Positions 52,560-63,100 of a DNA stretch of 64,000 nt are shown in pieces. Numbering within the stretch: position 1 is the first letter of the stretch; each line of letters starts with the position of its first letter. The stretch is from Caecitellus pseudoparvulus (lineage: Eukaryota > Bigyra: Bicosoecida): NCBI GenBank assembly GCA_965644315.1, contig CBFFRQ010000053.1:434001-498000 (forward strand). The letters run 5' to 3'. The notes under the pieces were generated by a model. It searched no databases. It saw only the letters and a list, made by a program, of their open reading frames with translations, and was not told the DNA's origin. The position numbers and the translations under genes are program-made.

Positions 52560-53190
52560 GATGCCGCAGCAGTGTCTGCTCCTGCGCCAGCCAGGCGTGC
52601 GTGCCTGCGCCTTGGAACTGACGTGAGGGCTGAAGCAGCCCGTCCCACGCAGCCGTCTACTGTGCTTGGACGTATTGCGGCGCCTTTTTCCCCGGTCAGC
52701 TTCCGGAAGCGCGTGAAGCGGTGGTGAGACGATGCCAAGCAGTGGAAGTTGATGAGAGATCGTGCGCTTGGGCAGCAGCCTGGTGGCCAGAGCAAGAGCC
52801 TACCACGGGCGTACAGCCACACAAGGGGAAGGACACGTAGGTGTGAAGGGTCTCGCGAGATTTGTGACGTTTCAATGACTGCGGTGACTATGCGGCGTAC
52901 ATGGTCTCGCAATTGACGCTTGTCAGCCCACATACAAACCCAGGCACCGAGAGAGCCGAACGAAGTTCGGCACAAACACAAAATCTACAACATCCCACGT
53001 TCACAGCGCCCCAGGTGCACCGCCCTTTCGCCAGGTCCTCCCTACTCCCACCTCGCACTCGACAAGTTGAGCAAGTCCGCCCAGGTACGTGCCCAGGCTT
53101 GCCGCTCGCTGGCATGCAGCACCGCGAGCTCAAGGTGGAAAGTCCCCAGCAAGCACACTTTCTGCTACATATATACAGGCTTTCACTACC
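52560..53190. promoter_or_regulatory. divergent promoter region CFAP47-like / EIF1
   Basis: The two genes are transcribed away from each other across 631 bp. A TATATA sequence lies at 53169-53175, about 20 bp before the eIF1 ATG, so close that it may lie in the leader instead of acting as a TATA box. No further gene is seen. Confidence 0.5.
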
Positions 53191-53709
53191 ATGGCCTCTG
53201 TCACTGCTGATTTGGGTGCGTGGAGGACAGCGGTGACTGGCGTTTCAGCAGCGTTCACACTGCGCTCCATTCGTTCCTTTGTGTAGATGTCGCGCTGGGT
53301 GGCCCAGGCGCAGATGCCGACGGCCCTGGTGGCTTCGACCAAGACACATCTTCGGGCAGCAAAGTGCACATTCGAGTGCAGCAGCGCAACGGCCGGAAGT
53401 GCATCACGACAGTGCAGGTGGGTTCTGTGTGCGGGCAGTGCTGACTGGGCGCCTTGTCGGTTGCTCGCCTGGACCCTGAACTCTCGCCCTTCCTCCTCGC
53501 CATCACAGGGCTTGGACAGTGACCTGGACCTCAAGCGCATCCTGAAGGCCATCAAGAAGCGCTACAACTGCAACGGAAACATCAAGAATGTGAAGGAGTA
53601 CGGTGAGATCATCCAGGTGCAGGGTGACCAGCGAGCTAACATCAAGGAGTTTCTGTTGGGGGAGCAGATCTACGAGTCTGAGGACCGCCTGGTGCTGCAC
53701 GGTTTCTAG
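53191..53709 (+). CDS. EIF1: translation initiation factor eIF1 (SUI1)
   Basis: Three exons, 53191-53215, 53287-53417 and 53509-53709, give 118 residues against 113 in human. The introns are 71 and 91 bp (GTGCGT...TGTAG and GTGGGT...TCACAG). The core is unmistakable: KVHIRVQQRNGRKCITTVQ, then KKRYNCNGNIKNVKEYGEII, then IQVQGDQRANIKEFL, and the C-terminus LVLHGF. eIF1 sits on the 40S subunit near the P site and enforces AUG recognition in the scanning pre-initiation complex. The N-terminal ~25 residues are divergent and Gly/Asp-rich, as is common. Confidence 0.97.
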
Positions 53710-53894
53710 GCTCCCTGCATGCCTGCCCAGCTGCTCTGCTGCCTGCCATGCTGCCTGCCCACGCCTGGCGCTGTGGCCATGCCCGGTGGATGATCGACCA
53801 TTCACCGCTGGCCTGCTTGCCTGCAGTCCCCCTGCCACGCTGTGCCCTCAGCACCAATGCATGAAGCACAACGACCAGGGCAGAGTGCTGTGCA

Positions 53895-56790
53895 TTATTT
53901 GCCTCCCAGGCCAAGCTTGTCCAGAGCCCAAGCATAGGTGAACGCCGCTTGCCGTAGGTTGGCATACCTGTCTGAAGCCGCAAAATGCCCGCTGGACATG
54001 TCGGTCTTGAGCAAGATGTCCCGCCCAGCCACAGGGCCGGCAGCATAACGCAAACGTTGTGCAAACTTGGCCACCTCCCAGTATGCTACACGCATGCTGT
54101 GCACAGCCAGGGAAGGGTGTGCGAGGAAGTATGCACTTGCGAAGCAGGGGTCGCTAACGTACTCATGCAAGCCTGCCAGAAGCAGAGTAGGAGGGTAGTG
54201 CTGCGGTTTGATGTTGTCCATGGGGGAATACTCGGCCATGTACTTGTGGAAATCCTGAGCAGGAGGGGGGGGGTGTAGCGTGAGGTGTCGCATGTGTGCC
54301 GCAGGCATGCGTGTGTAGGGGCAAAGCCCCGAGGTAAGGGCATCACTGCTCACCTTCACGTTCGGGTTCCCCCATTCCAGCCATTCTTGCTGGGTCAGGG
54401 GGATGCTGGGGTCGCACATGGTCACAAGCAAGTCGACGAAAGGCACGTCTGCGACGGCACCAGCCCACAGCTGCGGAGCACGGTTCAAGGCATTGCCAAC
54501 AACAAGGCCGCCTGCAGACGCCCCGTAGGCGACGATTCGCCCAGGCGAAGCAATGCCGCACTGCACAAGGCCTTGTGCGACGTCGATGAAGTCTGTGAAG
54601 GTGTTCTGCTTTGTGAAAAACTTGCCTTGCAGCTCATACCAAGCACGCCCCATCTCGCCCCCCCCACGAATGTGCGCTGTGGCATACACAAGGCCGGCAT
54701 CTGCCAAGGTGCAGACATGGGAAGAAAAGTAGGCCTCTTCGCACGAACCGTAGCTGCCGTAGGCCTCAAGATACACTGGGGCATCCTGGGGAAACCCTTG
54801 CGAGGCCTGCAGAGATGGCGGGAGAGCAAGCGGGGGTGCAGCGGCAGAGGCGCTGGGCGCAGAGCCGAGCATGGCTGCTGGCTTCCACACGAGAGTCACG
54901 GGGACCAAGGTGCCATCTCTGGCGGGCAGAGTCGTGCGCTTGCAGGCGTACTCGTCGGGGTCCACATTGGGCACGCGCTTCTCTGCCACGAGGGAAACGC
55001 ACTGCAGCGGCAGCTCGAGCAGCGTCACCGCGGGTGCGGCGCCTGCCATATGCGTGGTGGAGACGTGCAATCCCCCTTTTGCCACGGCCTTGGGGACGTC
55101 CAGCTCAAGCATTCGCCAAGGACGTGTCGGAGCGGTGTACCAGTACCGAAGCCAAGGCGAGTCCCACTGGGCGTTGGCTGACTCTTGCAGGTAGAACGCC
55201 GAATCTTGAACGGGGACACGCCAGAGTGTCACGCTGCCTCCAGGCCCTTCCTCGCTGGAGACATCTGAAGGAAGTGGCCCGGCAGCCGCTTGGCGCTGTT
55301 GCTCCGGGCTTCCACAGGGCCCTGCCGGCACTGCTTGGGACAGTGTGCTCCACCGCGGAATGGAAGCTGTCGGCATGACCCACAGCTGGGGTAGGCCGCC
55401 TTCTCTACCCTCAATTGTCACAAAGTCTGACTGGACGGACACTGACTGCACCTCAACGTCGTGGCGGTGGCCCAGCACGACCCTCCATGAATCAGGACTG
55501 GGGTTGTCAACGGGCGCCAAGACGAGGCGGCCGTTAATGGCGCCGCCCCGGTTGGTGACGATGAGAAAGGCTTCCTCCTGCGGCACACTTTGCGAGCCTG
55601 GGAGGACGACATGCACAGCCTCGTACTTAACATGTTCCTCCCGTGGGGCGAGGCATACCAGGTCAGCGGGGGTGCACGTTGCAGCGCGTGAAGGCAGAGC
55701 AGTGGGCAGCGGCAAGCCACCCTGGGGAATGCCAGTGGGACACAGGTCAAGCACATGCTCCTCGTAGGTTGTGATGCTGCATGAAGTCACGAACAAAAAG
55801 CGACCCGACGAAGACTTTGCCACGCCCACCCGGAACAGCCCATCATCTTCTTGAAAGATGAGCACGTCAGCGGACTGGGGCGTCCCCAGAATGTGGCGCC
55901 AGACTTGGTAGGGGCGGTCAGTGTCATCATGTGTGGTGTAGAACACTGCGTCACGCCCATCCCCCCACTCCCACTCGCCTGTCGTATCCTTGATTTCATC
56001 AAACACAAGGGCGGCCTCCTTGTTCGCTGCGTCGGGCTGCAGAGGTGGCGGGACACCGTCGCTGGCCGGCCCAACCCACTTGAAGCGCAGGTCGTAATGC
56101 TCTTCCCCGACTGTGTCGATGGCGTAGCCATACACGCAGTCACATGGACTGGGCAGAGCACCAGCGATGTCACAGTGTGCCAGATCAGCTCCGAGGACAT
56201 TGCCGTCAAGCAGGACTTGCTCTCCGCTGTCTGGGTTTGGCCATGGCAAAGACCCGGCCGCTCCAGGCAAGGCCACCCGCACCCTCACACTGTACGGCTT
56301 GCCCTTGAATGTCCGAGAAGCGTACGCAAATGAGCCCCGCTGTCGAGGAATGCTGACATCTGTCTGTCGCATGCGAGAAACCAGCTTTTCATACACCGCA
56401 TCGTGCAGTGGCGCCAAGTGCCGGGTTTGGGCGGCTGTGAAGGCGTTCTCCTTTGCCAGGTGGGCTAGCACCTCCCCATCCTTCCGCTCGTCGTCTCGCA
56501 GCCAGAACAAGTCGTCAGCATGCGAAATAGGTGGTTGCATGGCACCTTCCCCCCGCTCCTCCCCTTCCACGGCGCCCATGAGCACGGTGTGGGCCACACG
56601 CTGAGCCACTGCACAAGTGCAGCGAACTGCCGTGTGCGCTATCGAGCACGCTCCGCACTGCCACAGCAAGGGCTTCAGACGCACCTGGCGGCTCAGGGAA
56701 TGTTTTCACTCGATGTCGCTGACGGAGCGCTAAGGCCGCGGTGATGGCAGCAAACCCCGCCCCTGAAAGGGCTGCGCCTGACGACAGCAT
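53895..56790 (-). CDS. oligopeptidase B, S9A serine peptidase
   Basis: Exons are 56685-56790, 54354-56608, 54163-54254 and 53895-54096 (884 residues). Intron 1 (76 bp) creates FPEPPVAQRVAHTV, the conserved PPVAxRxxH start of the family, ahead of DDLFWLRDDERKD. The second and third introns are 99 and 66 bp, multiples of three without stops. Removing them restores WGNPNVK-DFHKYMAEYSP and GLHDMRVAYWE. The catalytic triad is then Ser733 (GASAGG), Asp818 (GLHD) and His855 (SSGHFA), as in oligopeptidase B, which cleaves short peptides after basic residues. The first ~25 residues are hydrophobic then Arg-rich (ITAALALRQRHR), suggesting an organelle-targeting or anchor sequence. A ~900-residue protein is longer than the bacterial form (~690) because of loop inserts. 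Confidence 0.93.
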
Positions 56791-57440
56791 GACTGCGGAA
56801 ACTGGTCTTGGCCTCCGCTGAGTCAGTTTCCGCAGGGCATCGGACCGCGCACAGGTGACATATATGGAGGAAAACATCTCCCGTGTGCTACTGAATTTGT
56901 GCGCGCCGCACCCTATCCGCTTGAGACGTGCTAGCAGGACGGGAGGGGGCAGACACAAGTGCCTCTCTCCTTTCAGATCGAAACTGCATTTCACATCATT
57001 CACGGAACGTATCATAAGGGTCCCCGCCCATCGCCTGCACCACGGGCCGTAATCAGGCACTTTCTTCAGTGCTTCACCCATCATTGCAACACCTGTTGAG
57101 ACAAAGAGTGTCTGTAAGTCCTTGTTCTGGGCGAAGGTAGGCCTGTGCAGCTGCTGTGCATGCAGTGCTGCTTCGCTGCCAGGCTCCAGCCGTGCTGTGC
57201 CAGTCTGTGTGCCGTGGAAGCCATAAGCGCAGTGCCTTTGGCGGCCTCTTAGCCCATCATTAGAACTGTGTTCGCATGTGCATGAGCACCGTGGCATGCG
57301 CCCATGGCCTTCCCCTTGGCAACAGGCGATCCAGAGCACGGTATGCGGAAATTGAGCATGCCTTTCACCTCTTTGCCCTGCTTTTTTCGCAGCACCCATA
57401 AGGTTGTGGTACGCCGTTGCTGATCACACCAACACCAGTC
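56791..57440. promoter_or_regulatory. divergent promoter region oligopeptidase B / RPL8
   Basis: These 650 bases separate two divergently transcribed genes and are visibly richer in A+T than the neighbours. A long minus-strand frame reading back from 57399 overlaps the peptidase exon 1 in the same frame, but has no conserved content upstream of 56790. No RNA gene is recognised. Confidence 0.5.
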
Positions 57441-58303
57441 ATGGGCAAGGTCGTGCTCGGTGCGTGTGCTTCGCAACTCGTCAGCTGCACTGATGCTGCC
57501 TGGCGTGCACCGGCTGCTCTGTGCACTCCCGCCCTGCCGCGTCCATGTTCACAGCCCAGCGTAAGGGTAAGGGCTCCATTTTCAAGTCCCACACTGTGCG
57601 CCGCATCGGTGCCGCCAAGCTCCGTGTGCTGGACTACGGTGAGCGCAACGGCTACGTGCGCGGAGTCGTGCGTGACATCCGCCACGACCCTGGCCGTGGT
57701 GCCCCTCTGGCCTCCGTGGAGTTCCGCAACCCCATCAAGTTCAAGAAGGACAAGTTCCTGTTCATTGCCGCTGAGGGCATGTACACTGGTCAGTTCGTGT
57801 ACGCTGGCAAGAAGGCGCAGCTCGCTGTCGGCAACGTCCTGCCCGTGAAGGAGATGCCTGAGGGGACTGTTGTGTGCAACGTGGAGGAGAAGGCTGGCGA
57901 CCGCGGCACCTTCGCACGCTGCTCTGGCGAGTACTGCACCGTCATCGGCCACAACGAGGAGACCGGCAAGACCAAGATCCGCTTGCCCTCTGGCTCCAAG
58001 AAGGTCATTGACAGCAACTGCCGTGGCATGGTTGGCATCGTCGCAGGCGGTGGCCGTCAGGACAAGCCCATGCTGAAGGCCGGCCGTGCCTACCACAAGT
58101 TCCGCGTCAAGCGCAACGAGTGGCCCAAGGTGCGAGGTGTGGCCCGCAACCCAGTCGAGCATCCCCATGGTGGTGGTAACCACCAGCACATTGGCCATGC
58201 TTCCACTGTGCGCCAGGATGCTCCTGCCGGTAAGAAGGTCGGTCTCATTGGTGCCCGCCGCACCGGCCGTCACCGCGGCCGTGTCCAGGCCAAGGACGAG
58301 TAA
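57441..58303 (+). CDS. RPL8: 60S ribosomal protein L8 (uL2)
   Basis: Exon 1 (57441-57459, 19 nt) joins 57555-58303 over a 95-bp intron (GTGCGT...TTCACAG), giving 255 residues against 257 in human. The junction produces [19 protein letters not shown], matching the canonical MGRVIRGQRKG start. The downstream frame also offers internal ATGs, but they lack this N-terminus. Signatures include [30 protein letters not shown] and [12 protein letters not shown] near the C-terminus, where the histidine-bearing loop approaches the peptidyl-transferase centre. Codon use is strongly biased to C-ending codons, as expected of a highly expressed gene. Confidence 0.97.
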
Positions 58304-58564
58304 GCTCTCTGGGCTTGAGTTGGGTGGATTGGTGCTGTGCAGTGTTCGACAATGCAAAGTGCCAGCAAGAGGTTCCTGGGAGGGTCCACAGCTGTATTTA
58401 TGGGGGGGGCTGAAGCACAGGGGAGCACCCAGCGTCAAATTCTTCACGCAATTGATGGGTTCGTAGCCTCTTGCTTCTGATTGCTTGCTTGCACGCCCAC
58501 TGACGTCGGCCCAGTAGGCAATTGTTGGAGCCTGCGGAAACTGATTGTCAGCCTCTCTTCCACC

Positions 58565-59768
58565 ATGAGTGACGTTGAGTAAGTGAACGCTGGGTGCCTT
58601 CTCGCACGCCCAGCCACTTCTGGACGGCTTGTCACTGCTTTGCTTCTCAGCTTTATGTGGGGCGATGAGACCGTGGCTGCCCACGAGCAGGTAGCTGCCT
58701 CAGCGCCAGGCAGCACGGCAACGCTTCCAGCCGACTCTGTGTCAGATCCCGACTCCAACGGCGTCTACACGAAGACCACGTATCGCTGGGCAGGTTCAGG
58801 TGACAGCAAGTACATCGAGAAGGTGTGGCAGGCGCCAGGCTCGTCAGCAGCGGTGCAGGGTGCTGCACCCTCCGTTCCGCCCTGCCGTGCAGGTGACCAA
58901 GTACATGAAGCAGAGCAGCAAGACGACAGTGACGAACCACTCTGCAAAAGTTCGCCGCGTAAGTCTGTCTGAGCTGCCCCTTTCCCAGCCGCTGGAGCTC
59001 ACACCGCTCCGGCACACTCTTCGCTGTGCAGACTTGGCAGCGTTTCGGCGCCGCTGCCACAACCACGGACACCTCGAACGTCACGTACCAGGTTGCGGAC
59101 CCAGTGCCATTGGAGATCCCAGGACAGGTCACCCAGGATGCCGACATCCAATCCAAGCTGATGAAGACCCTGAAGGTGTGTGGCTCGCTGGAACTTTCCG
59201 CCCCACAAGCCTCTCGCTCTGGCTCTGGCTCCGCACTTTGACTCACCCCGTGCTTGTTTTGCAGGAAGGCCAGAAGCAAAACGCTTTCAAGGCCAAGTTC
59301 CAAGCCCTCATGGGCACTGGGGATGAAGCGGGGGGTGAAGGTGGTGACTCGGCGGCCGCAGGCGCCGGCACGGCCTACTCCGAGAAGGCCCAGCAAGCCA
59401 TTTCGCAGATGCAGCAGCGCATGTCGGGGGGCGTGACAGACACCAGTTTCGAGCAGCAGGGATGCACCATTCGCATTTCCAGCTTGTCAAAAGCAGCAAG
59501 CCGCGACGACGTGCGAGAGTTGTGCCAGAACTTTGGGCGTGTCACCCGGTGCTCCGTGCCCCGGGACAAGGAAGGGGAGTCCAGGGGCTACGCGTACTGT
59601 GACTTCAGCTCCCCAGAGGAAGCTCAGAGGGCCATCAAGGGCCTGGATGGCTACGGCTATGACTACCTCATTCTGAGCGTGTCCCTGGTGGAGAACCGGG
59701 CTTCGGACCCGCAACGTACGTCAATGCGCCACGCCACCGGGTATGGCAAGGCCCTTCCTCAAAGCTAA
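58565..59768 (+). CDS. EIF3G: translation initiation factor eIF3 subunit G
   Basis: Five exons, 58565-58578, 58651-58822, 58893-58958, 59032-59175 and 59265-59768, give 299 residues. The introns are 70-89 bp with good donors (GTAAGT, GTGTGG, GTAAGT, GTGTGT). The N-terminal domain that binds eIF3i begins MSDVDFMWGDE. Next come a basic stretch, VTKYMKQSSKTTVTNH, and TWQRFGAAATTT, corresponding to KNWKKFG in human eIF3g. A C-terminal RRM at about residues 199-277 carries CTIRISSLSK as RNP2 and SRGYAYCDFS as RNP1. The CCHC zinc knuckle found before the RRM in animal and plant eIF3g is not present. The factor helps scanning and reinitiation within eIF3. Confidence 0.95.
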
Positions 59769-60118
59769 AGTTAGGCAGTGGGTAAGAGGTCATACTCGCT
59801 GCCACCCATCTTCAGCCTCGCCTGGGATTGCTGAACCCTTGCATTGCGGCGGCAGCGGCTGTGCCCCCCCCATCCACCAACACATTGACAGCCTGCCCAC
59901 ATTGTAAATGCAGTCCCACGTTGCACATGTTTTTGTGGGCATGATGCTCAAGGCGAGGCAAGCTTGTTGGTGCGACGGCTTGCGGAGCGTGGCGTTTCTA
60001 AGAGGTGCGGAAGTCGTGCGTTTGCGCACCCCTGACTGCGCAGCTTGCCGCTGAGCTGCGCAGCCCGAGTTGCCTGGCAGTAACGCCATCATCTCTCTGT
60101 CTCCTGCATTGCTCTTTC
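59769..60118 (+). other. intergenic interval before the right-edge gene
   Basis: These 350 bases lie between two plus-strand genes and should hold the eIF3g 3' UTR and the next promoter. No gene, repeat or RNA structure is evident. Confidence 0.5.
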
Positions 60119-63100
60119 ATGGCTGCGGCAGAGCGTGATGAGACAGCACTCAGCCATGACTTTGTGCAGCGGCCCGGAAGCTGGGCATTTGAGACTCTAT
60201 GGCAAGCGGCAGGGGACGAAGACTTAAGCGTCTCGCTCAACGTCGCGGACACGGTCCTATTTGAGAGCGCTTTCCCGGTGCGCTGGCTTGGCTCCTCTCG
60301 GGGCGTCCTCGTGCAAAGGCGGCTGCCTGCCTTCACGCCGGCGGACCCTGATTCCGCAACAGTCATGGAGCAGGAGGCACACCTCCGTGCCTGCATGAGG
60401 GTCATTCGTCACGCTTTTACCCAGGCAGTGGCCGTGGGTGGTGCAGAAGTTGATCAGGGCGCACCATTCACCCAGGTGTGGTTCAACAGCGGACAGCAAG
60501 AGGTGCTCACGCTGGCTGACTTTGACAGACTCAGCCAGCAGCTGTTGTGGACGGCGCAGGTGGCAGCCCTGCAGCCATATGCGCAGGCCCAAAGCACGCA
60601 CATTGGCTTGTTCAGACGCACTCTCGTTCGCACTGGTCTGGACAAGACACGCAAGAGTGTCCATGGGCAGTGGAAGGACGGCAACCTTGTCAATGTGGCT
60701 GACGTGCTGGCACCCGCCGATATGCATGAGAGCATTGCCTCCCGTCGCCAAGGACCAGCCGAAGTGAACACAGCCATTGATGGCATCACTGATCGCCTAG
60801 CCCACACCATGAACGCTGCGTTCAGGTTCCCTGATTGCCCACCCCCCGGGCCAGACGTCACTGCTGTCGATGCTGGCTTCTCCATCGAGTGTCCCGAAGC
60901 AGCAGGGCCCACATACTCGAACAGGAGTAAGGAGTCCGACTTAGCAGTCCTGGACGCGCCACGAAGCAAGATAAAGGTGGTCTCGCTCACTGCCCACTTT
61001 TTCACAACACCAGATGGCCGCCTGTGGCTCGGGCACTGCTCCAGTGTCTTCACCATTGCTCAGCGCCAGGCACAGGGTCGACTTGCTGAAGATGCGCTGC
61101 CGCGTGCAGCAGCGCTGCGGATGGCTGCCGAAGAAGCTGTCCGTGCAGCCGATGAAGCAGAGCTTGAGTTAAGAGAGCTGGTCGTTGATGGCCTTCGCCA
61201 TGGCCTCACATACTACGAGCAGTTCGTGCACTTTGACCCCACGGGCTCGGCGTCGGTGACCCGCAGCGAGTTTCAGCAGGCCCTCTCAGACCTCGGCCTC
61301 AACATGGCGCCACCTGCCTGCAAGGTACTCTGGGATCGCTTTGTAACGGATGAAAGGGGCTCCCTCACACTGGAGGGCTTCGTTGCTTTCTTTGAGTCTG
61401 GAGCTGCCAGTGGAAGTTCCGACGGCGCCGTGCTTGACCGACTTGCTGCCTCTCGGCGCCCTGCCACAGTCGTTGCACAGGATCCAAATGATGAACTAGG
61501 GATGCTTGGAAGTCGACAGCTTCAATCGGTACCAGCTCTGCCGATGGAGGTGCCGCAAGATGCCATTCCCGACAGTGCCGCTGCAGATCATGCAGCCGGG
61601 TCGAGCGGACAGCAAGCTGACCGCCGCGGCCCAGGCCGTGTCCGGCACTTCGGCGGCGGGACTTGGGACGGGGAGATGGAGGACAACCTGGTTGCCAACA
61701 CAGACGAAGAGCAAACGATGTTTGAACATGCTCTCGCACGGCTCGACGAAAAAGACCGAGAGGAGTTTCTGAGAGAGAAAGGTCTGCGAGATCCAAAAGC
61801 GCGCCGCGCGGCACGAGAGTTGCACCGGGCACGGCTCGCAGACATTCGCTCACGGGGTGAAGCCCTAAAAGCAGAAGCTGCAGAGATCCTCGATGGCCCC
61901 TGCATGTTTGCCCCGCCGGTGGATGAGCACAAGCAGAAGTCGGGACAAAGCAGACCTGTTCTGGACCTTCGACCTCAACGAAGCGGAGGTCCTCCAGATC
62001 TTCAAGGTGGAGACCTTGGGAAGAGCGCCGTAGCGCGGCAACTGGATCTCTCCATCATTCACCAAGCTGAAGCGGAAGGTGGAGACAGCGCTTCAACCCC
62101 CCGTGGTGAAAGTGCAGTGCCTGCGAACCAGAGAATGGTCCGCAGTGGCCGTGGAAGCCGAAGCGGACTTCAGCAGGCGCAACGCAGGTCACGTGGACGG
62201 CGTACCCAGCGCCTTCGCAGGCTAGTGGCCGCTGCCAGGAAGCGACCTGGTGGGGCTGCAGCTATTTACAATGCCAAGGTAGTGAACACGCTCCCTGGCA
62301 GCGCACCGTTTGATGGCAGTGCCCTGGGAGAAGAGCAACGAGCGCGAATCAGCCACCTGGCGCGAAAGAGTCGCTTCGACATGCCCAAAGAGTTCAGAAG
62401 GCCACAGAGCATGGTGGAGAGGTACATGGGCGCAGTATCAGCCCGAGGCTACGCAAAGGTTGCTGACCATTGGCTGGCCGCGCTCACTGAAGTGCAGGGG
62501 GAGCTGTCTGCCCCAGACATTGGTCTTCCTTTCTGGGGCATGCCAGGCATCCCTCCAGACATCTCGCGAAGCATGACAGCCCGATCTTCTCACCTGCATC
62601 CCGATGGGGGCTTTTCGGGCTTCTGGGGCACGCACGCGCGGCCGCGAACTCTGCAGCCCTTCTCCCAACCTAGCCTTTGGAGTGCAGTGCAGACTCCAGC
62701 ACTGGACACGTCTGGCATGTTCCCTGGATTCCAGCGCACAGAGGCGGGTGGCACGGCTAGCGCCCATGCCCCCACACCTGAAAGCTCAAACTTCAAACGC
62801 AGGACGGTGCATATTCATGGCCACACAAGGTTCGAACTTGACGTAGACACTTCCCTCTTGTACCACGTTGCAGCTGGCCCGCCCCTCATCTCCGGCGAGA
62901 CCCACATGCCGTACTCTTCAGGGAGGCCTGTGGATGTCCTTTTCCTTCCTGACATTTTTGATGACATGGGTACGATTCTAGGTGATATGGACCCGCTGCT
63001 TTCTGCTCTTCCTGGGAGTCGCTTGCTGGTTGCACACTACCCTGGGATGCCTGGGACATCATGGAATGAGCATGCACACGAAGGCACAGACGGAGCATCA

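Noticed and set aside
56515-57399. 294-residue minus-strand frame before oligopeptidase B
   Set aside because: Only its 56685-56790 part is supported, as peptidase exon 1; the rest has no conserved content.
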